Assembly (NCBI RefSeq): GCF_004745635.1 | Contig: NZ_SRLB01000009.1 | Coordinates: 186,001-250,000, forward strand | DNA: 64,000 bases | Direction of reading: 5' to 3' | Source of the DNA: Methylobacterium nonmethylotrophicum | GTDB lineage: Bacteria > Pseudomonadota > Alphaproteobacteria > Rhizobiales > Beijerinckiaceae | In this document: positions 26,717-37,690 of the stretch, piece after piece | How positions within the stretch are numbered: position 1 is the first letter of the stretch | Layout of the letters: each line of letters begins with the position of its first letter | The notes under the pieces: model-generated | What the model was told of the DNA's origin: nothing | Database searches by the model: none | What the model saw: only the letters and a program-made list of their open reading frames with translations | Position numbers and translations under genes: made by a program

Positions 26717-27273
26717 TGCAGCTGGTGGCCGCGCTTGCCCATCTCGGCCCGCACCCGGACCATCATGTATTCCGAGACTTCCTGGGTCCAGGTCTGCATC
26801 GCCTGCACCATCTCGTCGAGCACCTGGGGCTGGGTCTCGACGTAGCGCTTGCCGGAGGGCGAGCGGAAGAAGGTGGCGATTTCGCGCAGCTCCGCCTCCG
26901 TGAGCTTGGTGGCGTAGATGCGCGAGGCGATGTCGATGATCCGCTGCTTCTGCAGTTCCAGCTCGGGCTGCATCTTGTCGATGACCTCGTTGAGGTCCTT
27001 GGTCAGCTCGGGCCGGGTGACCGCCGCCTGCTTGATCTGCTCGCCGAAGGCCGGGAGGATCGAGTCGAAGGAGCGCGCGATGCCCGAGGAGAGCATCACT
27101 TCCTTGGCCAGCGCGAGGTGGCTCGGCGTGATCGTTCCGGGCTGCGGCGCGGCGGGGGCGGGGGCGGGGGCGGCCGGGGCCGCGGGCGCCGCCTTCTGCT
27201 GGGCGAGCGCCGGGCTGCACAGGGTCGCGGCGAGGAGGCCCGCCAGAAGCACACGGGAACGGCGCGGGGACAT
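26713..27273 (-). CDS. Secreted DUF2059 protein
   Basis: 186 aa. Signal peptide (LLAGLLAATLCSPALA), an Ala/Pro linker (residues 25-45) and a DUF2059 helical domain (LAKEVMLSSGIARSFDSILPAF ... LREIATFFRSPSGKRYVE). Function unknown, periplasmic by prediction. ATG 27273 follows GGAGAG. Its stop is coupled to the O-antigen ligase start. Confidence 0.88.
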   Translation of the reverse strand: MSPRRSRVLLAGLLAATLCSPALAQQKAAPAAPAAPAPAPAAPQPGTITPSHLALAKEVMLSSGIARSFDSILPAFGEQIKQAAVTRPELTKDLNEVIDKMQPELELQKQRIIDIASRIYATKLTEAELREIATFFRSPSGKRYVETQPQVLDEMVQAMQTWTQEVSEYMMVRVRAEMGKRGHQLQ

Positions 27274-27340
27274 CGGTTTCTCTCCGGGAAGGCGGCGCCC
27301 GCAAGGGGAGGGCCGTCGTGATGGGGAAGGCGGGCGGGGG

Positions 27341-28051
27341 TCAGGCCGCCCCGAGGGTGACGATGCGGGGCTGGCCGTCGGCCGCCTCCGCCACGACCGC
27401 GCCGGTGGCCAGCCCGATGAATAGGCCGTGCTCGACCACGCCCGGCACGGCGACGAGGGCGCGGGCCAGCGCCTCCGGGTCGGGGATGCGGCCGAGCCCC
27501 GCATCGAGGATCAGGTGGCCGCCATCGGTGAGGAAGGGCGCGCCGTCGGGCCCGCGGCGCAGAGCGAGGGGCCCGGCGGCGCCCGCCGACCGGATCGCCG
27601 CCGCGACCGCCCGGGTGGTGGCGCCGAGGCCGAAGGGCACGACCTCGATCGGCAGGGGGAAGCGCCCCAGCGTCTCGACGCGCTTGGCGCCGTCGACGAT
27701 CACCACCATGCGCCGGCTCGCCGCCGCCACGATCTTCTCCCGCAGGAGCGCGCCGCCGCCGCCCTTGATCAGGCGCAGCTCCGGGTCGATCTCGTCGGCG
27801 CCGTCGACCGTGAGGTCGAGCTCCGGGGTGTCGTCGAGGGTGGTGAGCGGGATGCCGGCGGCCTCGGCGGCCCGCCGCGTCGCCTCGGAGGTCGGCACGC
27901 CGACGACCGAGAGCCCGGCCCGCACCCGCTCGCCGAGGAGTTCCACGAACAGGGTCGCGGTCGAGCCGGTGCCGAGGCCGAGGCGCATGCCGTCCTCGAC
28001 GAGGCCGACCGCCCGGGCGGCGGCGGCGCGCTTGAGTTCGGCGGGGCTCAA
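27341..28051 (-). CDS. rpiA: Ribose-5-phosphate isomerase A
   Basis: 236 aa. Interconverts ribose-5-phosphate and ribulose-5-phosphate in the pentose phosphate and serine/Calvin-linked sugar pathways. Motifs LGTGSTA, DGADEID, and [13 protein letters not shown] (catalytic Asp, Glu, Lys) are intact. There is no in-frame ATG near the start; TTG at 28051 follows GGAGG by 6 nt and gives the usual family N-terminus ([11 protein letters not shown]). Confidence 0.95.
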   Translation of the reverse strand: MSPAELKRAAAARAVGLVEDGMRLGLGTGSTATLFVELLGERVRAGLSVVGVPTSEATRRAAEAAGIPLTTLDDTPELDLTVDGADEIDPELRLIKGGGGALLREKIVAAASRRMVVIVDGAKRVETLGRFPLPIEVVPFGLGATTRAVAAAIRSAGAAGPLALRRGPDGAPFLTDGGHLILDAGLGRIPDPEALARALVAVPGVVEHGLFIGLATGAVVAEAADGQPRIVTLGAA

Positions 28052-28322
28052 CCTCGGCCTCCGCGGCTGCGGCGAAGGCGGCGGGTGGGCTGACGGGGAA
28101 TCAGCATGGGATCTCGGCGCGGTTCGTCTCTCGGATCCGTCCCGGGGCCGGCCGCGCGGGCGAGCTTCGGGCGGGAGGGGCGTCCGGACCGGCGGCCCCG
28201 TTGATCGAGAGGCCCCGTAGCACGCGGTTCGAGGAGGCGGAAGCGGCCTTGGAACCGCCCGCGACGGCGCGGCGTCACGAGGTCGTGGTCGGGCAACCCG
28301 GGGATGGGCGATCCCGCGGATC

Positions 28323-28748
28323 TCAGGGCTTGCCCGCCCCCGCCCGGCCCACCTCGCTGCCGGCATTGCCCTGCGGCGTGCAGACGACGGCGTCGTCGAG
28401 CACGTAGCAGATGCTCATCGCGCCGGTGCGCTGGTTGACCCGGAACACGCCGGCCTCGCGCACATGGCGCGAGGCGACCAGGCTGTACTCGGACGGGGCC
28501 TGCGGCCCCGCGCCCTCGCCGGGGCCGAAGCACAGGGTGGTGCCGATCGTGTTCTCCTGCAGGCCGTACTGGCACGAGATGACCTCGCCGGTCGCCTTGT
28601 CGACCCGGTAGACCCGGTTGAGGTCGGCCTGCGGCGCCGGCACGAACTCGTAGGACGCCGCCTGCGCCGCATCAGCCATGCCCGCCGCGATCAGAAGGCC
28701 CGCCCCGACCCCGACCGCCCGGACCCGATATCCCGCTCTCCCGCCCAT
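28323..28748 (-). CDS. Hypothetical secreted protein
   Basis: 141 aa. An N-terminal signal peptide ([19 protein letters not shown]) is followed by a mature part of about 110 residues with four cysteines (CQYG, CFGP, CYVL, CTPQ) in two paired blocks (residues ~58-75 and ~113-127). These could form disulfides. Two blocks share the pattern [15 protein letters not shown] / [15 protein letters not shown], an internal repeat. I do not recognise a family. Confidence 0.75.
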   Translation of the reverse strand: MGGRAGYRVRAVGVGAGLLIAAGMADAAQAASYEFVPAPQADLNRVYRVDKATGEVISCQYGLQENTIGTTLCFGPGEGAGPQAPSEYSLVASRHVREAGVFRVNQRTGAMSICYVLDDAVVCTPQGNAGSEVGRAGAGKP

Positions 28749-28986
28749 GGCGCGACGCTCCTCGAAACCACCTCGACGACGGGCCGCGCGCGCGGCGCCG
28801 GGCCTGGATCGCCTTCGATCCCACGGTATAGCGCAGGCCGCCTTGCGCCGGGCTTGTTCGGTCGGGCTTCTTCGGCCGGGATCGGCACTCGCGCGGTGGA
28901 AGCGGGTGTGCGACGCCCCGGGTTCCGCCCCGCATGGAGGGGCTGTATGGGAGCCTCGTCACCTTTCCGCCAGCCAGCGAGACCCC

Positions 28987-29733
28987 ATGCCCGCAGCCAC
29001 GCCCCCCGATGCCCGGCCGCCGATCGTCGTGTTCGATCTCGACGGCACCCTGGCGGAGACTGCGGGCGACCTCATCGGCACCCTGAACGTGATCCTGGAG
29101 CGGGAGGGCCTGCCGCCGGTCGCTGTGGCGCAGGCGCGCGAGCTGATCGGCGCCGGCGCGCGGGCGCTGATCCAGCGCGGCTTCGCGGCGGGCGGGCGCG
29201 AGCTGACGCCCGGCCGGCTCGACGAGCTCTTCCGGGTCTTCCTCGCCCATTACGGCCAGCACCTCTGCGACGTCTCGCACCTCTTTCCCGGCGTCGAGGC
29301 CGCCCTCGACCGGCTGGAGGCCGCGGGCTACCGGCTCGCGGTCTGCACCAACAAGCCGGAGGATCACTCGGTCCGGCTCCTCGACCTGCTCGGCGTCGGC
29401 TCGCGCTTCGCGGCGATCTGCGGCCGGGACACCTTCCCGTACTTCAAGCCCGATCCGCGCCACCTCACCGAGACGATCGACCGCGCCGGCGGCGACCCCG
29501 CCCGGGCCGTGATGGTGGGCGATTCCCGCACCGACGTCGCCACCGCCAAGGCGGCCGGCATCCCGGTGGTGGCGGTGCCCTTCGGCTACACCGACGTGCC
29601 GGTGGAGGCGCTGGAGCCCGACCTGGTGATCCAGCATTTCGACGCGCTCTTCGATGCGGTGCAGCGGCTCTCTCCCGCTCACGCGTCGTCCGTCACGGGC
29701 GAATCGAAACGGCCGGTGCAGAGCCTGAGCTGA
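28987..29733 (+). CDS. gph: Phosphoglycolate phosphatase (HAD family)
   Basis: 248 aa. HAD motifs: VFDLDGTL (nucleophile Asp), CTNK (motif II), FKPDP (motif III Lys) and VGDSRTDVATAKAAG (motif IV). The helical cap between them matches Gph, which removes 2-phosphoglycolate. ATG 28987 gives the expected N-terminus. It is convergent with deoC. Confidence 0.9.
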   Translation: MPAATPPDARPPIVVFDLDGTLAETAGDLIGTLNVILEREGLPPVAVAQARELIGAGARALIQRGFAAGGRELTPGRLDELFRVFLAHYGQHLCDVSHLFPGVEAALDRLEAAGYRLAVCTNKPEDHSVRLLDLLGVGSRFAAICGRDTFPYFKPDPRHLTETIDRAGGDPARAVMVGDSRTDVATAKAAGIPVVAVPFGYTDVPVEALEPDLVIQHFDALFDAVQRLSPAHASSVTGESKRPVQSLS

Positions 29734-29855
29734 GCGGCTCCCTCGGCATCCTGCCGCCGGCCGTCACCGTCACAGGCCGGTGCCGAACCCGCGACCACAC
29801 CGGCGCGTGATGCCGAGAACGAGAGCCCCGGCAAGCTCCCTCCATGCCGTTCCGC

Positions 29856-30536
29856 TCAGTACTCGCCCGGCGCCGTCCCGGCCGTCACCAGCGCCACGCC
29901 CGAGCTGGTGCCGAGCCGCGTCGCCCCCGCGGCGATCATCGCGCGGGCGGCCTCGAGGGTGCGCACGCCGCCCGAGGCCTTGACCCCGAGGGTGTCGCCG
30001 ACGCTCGCGCGCATCAGGGCCACGTCCCCGAGGGTGGCCCCGCCGGTCGAGAAGCCGGTCGAGGTCTTGACGAAGTCGGCCCCGGCCTCCGCCGCGAGGG
30101 TGCAGGCGAGGCGCTTCTGCGCGTCGTCGAGCAGGCAGGTCTCGATGATGACCTTCAGCACCCGGTCGCGGCAGGCGGCCCGCACCGCCGCGATGTCGTC
30201 CCGCACGGCGTCGTGCCGGCCCTCCTTCAGGGCGCCGAGCGCGATCACCATGTCGATCTCCGCCGCGCCCCGGCTCACCGCGCCGGCGGCCTCCGCGGCC
30301 TTGTCCTGGGGCGTGACCGCGCCCAGCGGAAAGCCGACGACCGAGCAGGCGGCGACGCCGCTGCCGGCCAGGATCTCCGCCGCCGGCCCGACATGGACCG
30401 GGTTGACGCAGACCGCCTTGAAGCGGTGCTCCAGCGCCTCCTCGCAGAGGCGCCGCACCTCGGCCGCGGTCGCGTCGGCCCGCAGGAGCGTGTGATCGAT
30501 CAGGCCGGCGAGGCCGGCGGCCGAGGACGCGTCCAA
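29856..30536 (-). CDS. deoC: Deoxyribose-phosphate aldolase
   Basis: 226 aa. Class I aldolase TIM barrel cleaving 2-deoxyribose-5-phosphate to glyceraldehyde-3-phosphate and acetaldehyde. LIDHTLL near the N-terminus, VKVIIET, and the Schiff-base segment DFVKTSTGF are present. The frame is open further upstream, but TTG at 30536 with GGGAG 8 nt before it gives the standard length; longer versions add Pro/Gly-rich residues. Confidence 0.93.
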   Translation of the reverse strand: MDASSAAGLAGLIDHTLLRADATAAEVRRLCEEALEHRFKAVCVNPVHVGPAAEILAGSGVAACSVVGFPLGAVTPQDKAAEAAGAVSRGAAEIDMVIALGALKEGRHDAVRDDIAAVRAACRDRVLKVIIETCLLDDAQKRLACTLAAEAGADFVKTSTGFSTGGATLGDVALMRASVGDTLGVKASGGVRTLEAARAMIAAGATRLGTSSGVALVTAGTAPGEY

Positions 30537-30629
30537 GGCGACATCTCCCTTCGGGGGCGGCCCGGCCTGATGCCGGGCGGCCGCCGGGGGAGATCCCATC
30601 GCGGCGCGCAGGCCGTCAAGCCGCCCGGG

Positions 30630-30893
30630 TCAGCGCCCGCCGGCCCCCCGGATCGCCGCCACGACCCGCTCGACGACAGCCACGCCCGGGGGCGTGAAGG
30701 TGATCTCGTCGTCGCTCAAGGTCGCGAGGCCGCGCCGCTCCACCTCGGCGACGCCGTCCGGGTCGGCGCGGTGGCCGCTGCCGTCCCGGCGCACCACGGA
30801 CGCGATCGGCTGGCCGCTGATCAGGTGGTGATAGGCCGCGAAGGCGAAGATCGACAGGGCGCGGTCGGAGAGGTCGGGGGTCTCGGCTGCCAT
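30630..30893 (-). CDS. Hypothetical small protein
   Basis: 87 aa, no family recognised. Mixed alpha/beta-looking sequence with LSIFAFAAYHHLISGQPIASVVRRDGSGHRADP and a C-terminal VVERVVAAIRGAGG. Ribosome site poor, so coding status rests on plausible composition and an ATG 57 bp from the adjacent deoC start region on the same strand. Confidence 0.5.
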   Translation of the reverse strand: MAAETPDLSDRALSIFAFAAYHHLISGQPIASVVRRDGSGHRADPDGVAEVERRGLATLSDDEITFTPPGVAVVERVVAAIRGAGGR

Positions 30894-31160
30894 CGGGTCG
30901 GGCCTCGGGCGGGAGGGGCGGCCCGCCGGGTGCGGGCGCATGCCGGGCCCCAACGCCCCGGGTCCCGGAAGGTGCCGCACACCCGGGTGGAGCATGGCGC
31001 CGCGGGCTCGCCGAAGCACCCCGGCTGCGGCGTGCGCCCGGCGATCCTGCCCGGGACGCGAGAAAATCGCAGGCGGCCTGAAACTTTCCCGTCCGGCCTT
31101 CCGTACCGGCCCCCGACCCCGACGAGAGCGGGGCCGACACGAGAGACGGGACGACACCCC

Positions 31161-31715
31161 ATGACGATCCGGACCCATGCCCGCACCCTGGTCCTCGCCC
31201 TCGCCCTGGCGGCGGCCGGAGGCAGCGCCCAGGCCAAGAACCCGATGGTCGGCGGCGCGCCGATGTACGCCTCGAAGTCGATCGTCGAGAACGCGGTCAA
31301 CTCGAAGGACCACACCACCCTGGTCGCCGCCGTGAAGGCCGCCGGCCTCGTCGACACCCTGGCGGGCCCGGGGCCCTTCACGGTGTTCGCGCCCACCAAC
31401 GCCGCCTTCGCCAAGCTGCCGGCCGGCACGGTGGAGTCGCTGGTCCAGCCGCAGAACAAGCCGACGCTCACGAAGATCCTGACCTACCACGTCGTGCCCG
31501 GCACCTACACCGCCCGGGACCTGATGGGGCTGGTCAAGAAGGGCGGCGGCCAGGCTGACCTGAAGACCGCCGCGGGCGAGACCCTGACGGTGATGCAGAA
31601 GGGCAAGCGGCTGTTCGTGGCCGACGACAAGGGCAACACCGCCCGGGTGACGATCGGCAACGTCATGCAGTCGAACGGCGTGATCCACGTCATCGACACC
31701 GTGCTGATGCCCTGA
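31161..31715 (+). CDS. Secreted fasciclin-domain protein
   Basis: 184 aa. Signal peptide (TLVLALALAAAGGSAQA) and one FAS1 domain with the H1 and H2 motifs (FTVFAPTNAAFAKLPAGTV and NGVIHVIDTVLMP), plus ILTYHVVPG. FAS1 proteins take part in adhesion or surface binding. Divergent from the small gene at 30893. Confidence 0.92.
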   Translation: MTIRTHARTLVLALALAAAGGSAQAKNPMVGGAPMYASKSIVENAVNSKDHTTLVAAVKAAGLVDTLAGPGPFTVFAPTNAAFAKLPAGTVESLVQPQNKPTLTKILTYHVVPGTYTARDLMGLVKKGGGQADLKTAAGETLTVMQKGKRLFVADDKGNTARVTIGNVMQSNGVIHVIDTVLMP

Positions 31716-31805
31716 GCCCCCGTCAGCCGGGCGGGAGGCCCGCCCGGCCGCCGCGCCTCGCGCCGCCGTCGCGTGAACCTTGGCCGTCACAAACCGTTAC
31801 GGAAG

Positions 31806-31840
31806 TTGACTGGCCGGCGCGCCGGCCGGTCCGGTAGAAC
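31806..31840 (+). promoter_or_regulatory. Possible glmS promoter with embedded palindrome
   Basis: TTGACT at 31806 is a good -35 box, but the best -10-like word (TAGAAC, 31835) is 23 bp away, longer than usual. The gap holds the perfect 16-bp palindrome GGCCGGCGCGCCGGCC (31812-31827). Tentative. Confidence 0.25.
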
Positions 31841-31953
31841 GGCATCACAGCGTGGCGGGTGCGGCGCGGCAGGATTCCTGCCGCTGCTCCCCGCGGAATG
31901 GCCGGGGCGTCCCGCATCGGGACGCTCCGCGAGCGAATGGCGAGGCGGTGAGC

Positions 31954-33780
<1,827 letters not shown>

Positions 33781-33829
33781 GGGAGATCGCCGGCGTCGCG
33801 CCGTCGCGTCGCTATGACGATGTCCTTGC

Positions 33830-33863
33830 AACCGGCGATGCGATCGACGCGTCGCCGGTTCTT
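33830..33863 (+). terminator. Intrinsic terminator of glmS
   Basis: Stem of 9 perfect pairs (AACCGGCGA / TCGCCGGTT) extending through a T-G pair and three GCG/CGC pairs to an ATCGA loop, followed by CTTTC. It lies 50 bp after the glmS stop. Confidence 0.8.
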
Positions 33864-34170
33864 TCATTCTCGCGATCGATAAGAAGAAGCATCGACATCG
33901 ATCGCGCCGCTCCATCATCAATGCGATCTATAATATTCAAATAATTTCGCGATATTACGAAATTCAATAACTATAATCATCTCGGCTATCGTGCTGACAT
34001 TCGCTGTCTCGACAGTCGATGTCACCTTTTCATCGAAGGAAAACAGTTTTGCGTATTCAATAAGGAAACATGATGGCTGTTGCTCATTCACATCGATCTG
34101 CTGCTTCCCTTAAGGAAAGAGGGCGTTAACGTCGGGTTGTCACACTTGTGGTGACACTGATCGGCGATCC
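33861..34170. other. AT-rich intergenic patch downstream of glmS
   Basis: GC content falls to about 39% over 33901-34080 (counted by line) against roughly 70% around it. It holds an inverted repeat AATTTCG-N8-CGAAATT (33943-33964) and another, TGTCAC...GTGACA (34138-34156), just before the broken peptidase gene. No intact gene is found on either strand. Probable remains of acquired DNA. Confidence 0.7.
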
Positions 34171-34889
34171 ATGACGACACTTCTCTCCCAGGCTGATGTT
34201 CTGGCAGCGGGCAAGGACGGTGCCGGTGTCCTGCTGGTTCCGAAGTTCGCGTTCCCGAGCTGATGGTGGCCTCCGTGATCGAGAGCGAGACGGCGCGCAC
34301 GAGTCTGATCCGGGTCGTCTACGGCCTGAACTGGCTGCTCCAGGAGTTCACCTCGCAGGCCAACGCGGACAAGCCGGCGGTCATCAACCTCTCTCTCGGG
34401 TTCCCATCGACCGGCGTGCCGGATATCCCGCCGAGCGAGTACAGGCGACGCCTGCGCGCCATGGAAGCGGTGCTGCAGACGCTCGTTCAGGCCAACGTCC
34501 TTCCGATCGTGGCGATCGGAAACGACGGACCGGGACGCTTCGGCTATCCCGGCGGCTTCTCGGATGCTCTCGGCGTCGGTGCCGTGGACCACAATGGCCT
34601 CGTCGCACCGTTTTCCGGCAGCCGCACCTCGCCAAGAACGCGAAAGCCTGACATCTACGGTTACGGCGTGGGCATCTATTCGAGCCTCGAACGCGACATG
34701 GCGAACCGATCATTCTACGGCCCCCTCGACGGCACCAGCATGGCGGCGCCCTTCGTGGCGGGCATCGCCGCGCTCTACCTGTGTCGTTCTCCCACATTGT
34801 CCGCTGCGGCTCTGCGGGCGATGCTTCTGGCCAACGCGCAGACGGTCAGGAGCGGCCGGCGCTCCGTTCAGATCGCGCGGTACGTGTGA
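34171..34889 (+). pseudogene. S8 (subtilisin-like) peptidase remnant, N-terminally deleted and frameshifted
   Basis: The open frame from ATG 34263 (208 aa) matches only the C-terminal two thirds of a subtilase: VINLSLG, the oxyanion-hole Asn87 in VAIGNDGPG, VGAVDHNGLVAPFSG, and the nucleophile Ser159 in DGTSMAAPFVAG. The catalytic Asp and His segments (DTG, HGTHVAG) are absent here and upstream in all frames. A 30-codon frame (34171-34263, ending GVLLVPKFAFPS) resembles the strand before the match and joins through a TGATG overlap in a different frame, suggesting a frameshift. It cannot be a normal active protease. Confidence 0.7.
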
Positions 34890-35242
34890 TGACGACGGCT
34901 CGCCGCAGATCCAATCCGCCGCTGCAACCCGTCGGCCTTCCCGGTTCCAAGCCGGGCCGCGCAGACATGCATCACTACACGGTCGTCTTCAAAGGCAGTG
35001 CCGCCAAGGAGAACACCGGCAAGGAGGCCGCGGGACGCGCGGCTTTCGTCAACGAACGCGTGCGCAAGACCGCGAACGACCTGGAATCTCTTCGGGCCCT
35101 CGTGACCCGCGAACACCTGCAAGGCGAGCTGGGCGGCTTCGGCGAGCCGACCGCGTTCGGCATGGTCGAGCTTGTCGCCACGCCCCGTCTTGCCGCGCGC
35201 ATCGAGCGGGCCGCCAGGGTCAAGGCCGTTATCGCGGAGTGA
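34889..35242 (+). CDS. Small protein resembling a subtilisin propeptide/I9 inhibitor
   Basis: 117 aa. After a 26-residue Arg/Pro-rich leader, the fold pattern is beta (HHYTVVFKGSA), long charged helix (FVNERVRKTANDLESLRALV), beta (AFGMVELVATP), helix (RLAARIERAARV), beta (KAVIAE), as in I9 propeptides that chaperone and inhibit subtilisins. This is a pattern-based inference. Its ATG overlaps the S8 remnant's stop (TGATG), so the two were translationally coupled. An internal ATG (MHHYTVV) is an alternative start. Confidence 0.6.
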   Translation: MTTARRRSNPPLQPVGLPGSKPGRADMHHYTVVFKGSAAKENTGKEAAGRAAFVNERVRKTANDLESLRALVTREHLQGELGGFGEPTAFGMVELVATPRLAARIERAARVKAVIAE

Positions 35243-35440
35243 GGCGCGGCAGCGGTGCGTGCGAATTCCTGGGATCCGGCCGTTCTCATTTAGTCGGGAT
35301 TAACCAAAATCCGCCTCAATACGATGGCTTAAGGTTGATCCTTTCCTAAACGGCCGACTTCACCGGTCCGTCGGGTGCGTTCGTGCGCCCGCGGCCGGCT
35401 GGGCAAGTCCGTGCGGGACAAGCCATCGAGTACAGGCCGC

Positions 35441-36574
35441 ATGGATCTCGTCGCGTATTCGTCGGGTCGCTTCGCCCCGGGCTCCGTCCGTCGCCGCCGC
35501 CGCAACCGGCGGATCCTCGGCCTCACCGTCGTGCTGGCCGGAATCGGGATTGCGGCCGGGCTGATGCCGGGGGAAACGAACCCTCAAATGATTGCGGCGC
35601 TGGCGCCCGCAGCGCCGGCCCGCCAGGCCGACGCGCCTTTCGCCGGGGTGAACCCGGCCGAGCTCAGCTGGATGCTGGCGCCGCTCCCGACTCTCGGGCG
35701 CGACGCCCCGGGCTTCACCCGGGACGCCCCGGCCGCGGCAGGGCAGCTTCTCGCCGCCTTGATCGCCCCCCCGCCGCCCGAGGCGCCCCGCCTCGCCGAG
35801 GCCCCGCCGGTGACCGTCGAGCCGCCCGCAGCGCCGCCGCCCGCACCCGGCCCAGTCGCCGCTGCGCCTCTCGCGGCCGTGCCTCTGCCGGTGCCGCGCC
35901 CGCCCGAGCTGCGCGGTCCGCCGGCCCCGTCCCAGACCCTGCTGGCGACACGCCTGCCGCGGCGCTCGGGCCAGCAGGCCCTGGCCTCGACCCAGAGCGT
36001 GTTCAAGGCCGCGCTGCCGGAGGAGCCGTCGCTGCTCGAGCGGATCTTCGGGGGAGGGGGCGGGAGCGCGCCGACCCAGACCCTTGCCTACGCGGCACCC
36101 GGCAACCTCGATGCCCGCCCGCGCCTCAGCGCCGGCCCCGGCGTCGCGATCTACGACATCAGCGCCCGCACCGTGACGCTGCCGGGCGGCGAGACGCTGG
36201 AGGCCCATTCGGGCCTCGGGCCGCATATGGACGATCCCCGCAACGTCCACCTGAAGATGCGCGGCGCGACGCCGCCGGGCACCTACGACCTCACCGAGCG
36301 CGAGGCGCTGTTCCACGGCGTGCGCGCCATCCGGCTCAACCCGGTCGGCGGCAGCGGCGCGGTCCACAACCGGGTCGGCCTGCTGGCCCATACCTACATG
36401 CTCGGGCCGAGCGGCGCCTCGAACGGCTGCGTCTCGTTCCGGAACTACGACCGCTTCCTGCAGGCCTTCCTGCGCGGCGAGGTGCGCCGCCTCGTGGTGG
36501 TGCCGGGCCGCGGCGGCAGCGACCTCCCGCTGATCGGCCGGGGCGGCCCTGCGGACCGCGCCACCCGCGGCTGA
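35441..36574 (+). CDS. DUF2778 (Tlde1-like) cell-wall protein with membrane anchor
   Basis: 377 aa. A basic N-terminus (RRRRRNRR) and one hydrophobic helix (about residues 27-43) are followed by a long Pro/Ala-rich linker (about 100-175). The C-terminal DUF2778 domain (about residues 225-355) has HNRVGLLAHTYMLGPSGASNGCVSF. The GC-V-S-F with its Cys and nearby His resembles the L,D-transpeptidase-like active site of Tlde1 effectors. Chromosomal alphaproteobacterial copies may act on the cell's own wall; this is unproven. A TTAACCA word, like a CtrA half-site, lies about 135 bp upstream. Confidence 0.82.
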   Translation: MDLVAYSSGRFAPGSVRRRRRNRRILGLTVVLAGIGIAAGLMPGETNPQMIAALAPAAPARQADAPFAGVNPAELSWMLAPLPTLGRDAPGFTRDAPAAAGQLLAALIAPPPPEAPRLAEAPPVTVEPPAAPPPAPGPVAAAPLAAVPLPVPRPPELRGPPAPSQTLLATRLPRRSGQQALASTQSVFKAALPEEPSLLERIFGGGGGSAPTQTLAYAAPGNLDARPRLSAGPGVAIYDISARTVTLPGGETLEAHSGLGPHMDDPRNVHLKMRGATPPGTYDLTEREALFHGVRAIRLNPVGGSGAVHNRVGLLAHTYMLGPSGASNGCVSFRNYDRFLQAFLRGEVRRLVVVPGRGGSDLPLIGRGGPADRATRG

Positions 36575-36639
36575 CGCGGGACAAGGACGGTCGTCTCCGG
36601 GAGGGCGAGCCCTCCCGGAGCGCTGTTAGGCGGAAACGC

Positions 36640-37428
36640 TCATTCCCCGTCGATCTTGGCGCCGATGATCGCGATGGCACGCTGATACACGGAGGCGGCG
36701 TTCCAGCCCTGGATCGCCGCGAAGTTCGGCTCGCCGGGCTGGTAGCCGGCGCCGGCCCGCCAGCCATGGGCCTTGAGGAAGTTCGCCGTCGAGTTGAGCG
36801 CCACCGCGGCGTTGTCGAGGCTGCCGCCGGTGCCGTAGTTCAGCACGTTCTTCGGCAGGAACTGGGTGTGGCCGACCTCGCCGTGGGCGGCGCCGCGGGT
36901 GCTCGCGGTCAGGATGCCGCGATCGACCAGGGTCAGGGCGGCGTAGAGCTGGTCGGTGAAGAAGGCCGAGCGGCGGCAATCATAGGCCAGCGTCGCCACC
37001 GCCGAGAGGGTGTTGACGTTGCCCTTCACCGCGCCGAAGCCGGTCTCCATGCCCCAGATCGCCAGGAGCGGGCCCGGCGGCACGCCGTAGCGCTGCTCGA
37101 TCGAGTCGAACAGCGCGGCCTGCGACCGCTTCATCGCCCGGCCGCGGGCGATGATCGCCGGCCCGCCGCGCTTGGCCATGAACTGCTCGAGGGAGAGACG
37201 GAAGCTCTTCTGGCCCCGGTCCGCCGCGATGGTGGCGGAGGAATAGGAGGTGCTCATCAGCGCCGAGATCGCGGCGGGGCTGGCGCGCCCGCGGGCCTCA
37301 TCGGCGAATTCCCGCTTCCAGGCCTCGAACCCGGCGGCCGAGTTGCCGCACTGCGCGGCCTCGGCGCCGCCGGCCAGCACCGCGAGGCCCGCGGCGATCA
37401 GGGCCTTCCGGTAACCGCTTCTGATCAT
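36640..37428 (-). CDS. Lytic murein transglycosylase (MltB-like)
   Basis: 262 aa. Signal peptide (ALIAAGLAVLAGGAEA) then an SLT-type domain: LLAIWGMETGFGAVKGNVNTLSAVATLAYDCRR contains the catalytic Glu (GMETGFG), and GEVGHTQFLPKNVLNYG follows. It cleaves the glycan strand of peptidoglycan in the periplasm. GGAG lies 8 nt before ATG 37428. Convergent with the DUF2778 gene, also a wall protein. Confidence 0.9.
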   Translation of the reverse strand: MIRSGYRKALIAAGLAVLAGGAEAAQCGNSAAGFEAWKREFADEARGRASPAAISALMSTSYSSATIAADRGQKSFRLSLEQFMAKRGGPAIIARGRAMKRSQAALFDSIEQRYGVPPGPLLAIWGMETGFGAVKGNVNTLSAVATLAYDCRRSAFFTDQLYAALTLVDRGILTASTRGAAHGEVGHTQFLPKNVLNYGTGGSLDNAAVALNSTANFLKAHGWRAGAGYQPGEPNFAAIQGWNAASVYQRAIAIIGAKIDGE

Positions 37429-37690
37429 CCCAAACACTCCTTCGGAGCGCGCCGCAGGCCTCGGGACGTCGGGCCGCCGCGGCTCCCATTCCGGCAATCG
37501 ATGCCTGCCCGGTGGGCGACGCTACAATGCGGCCGTCTGCGGAATCTTTACGGCGGAACTGCAACGCGCCCGATCCCGGCTGTTCTCCTGGGGGAAGCGT
37601 GGCCGGGATCATCAGGCGGGCAAGTAGCGCGCGGACCGCACCGGAAGGAGAAAAGTCCGCGCCTGTGTCCGTCCGGCCACGCACGCGGCG

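Noticed and set aside
25436..27304. O-antigen ligase extended to 622 codons
   Set aside because: The extra N-terminal part runs antiparallel-framed through the DUF2059 gene and is not protein-like; the GTGA-coupled start at 26716 is better.
31774..31798. EcfG-type promoter TGAAC-N16-CGTT before glmS
   Set aside because: The first base of the -35 word differs from GGAAC, and glmS is not an expected general stress gene; chance match is likely.
31716..31953. glmS ribozyme or riboswitch in the glmS leader
   Set aside because: The leader shows no ribozyme-like core, and this ribozyme is known from Gram-positive bacteria; only a GC palindrome is present.
33781..34170. A complete Tn7-like transposon after glmS
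   Set aside because: No tnsA/B/C/D-like gene, no paired Tn7 end repeats and no short target duplication seen; only an AT-rich patch and decayed cargo-like genes.
35288..35335. CtrA-controlled promoter of the DUF2778 gene
   Set aside because: Only one TTAACCA half-site; the spaced TTAA-N7-TTAA pair is missing.
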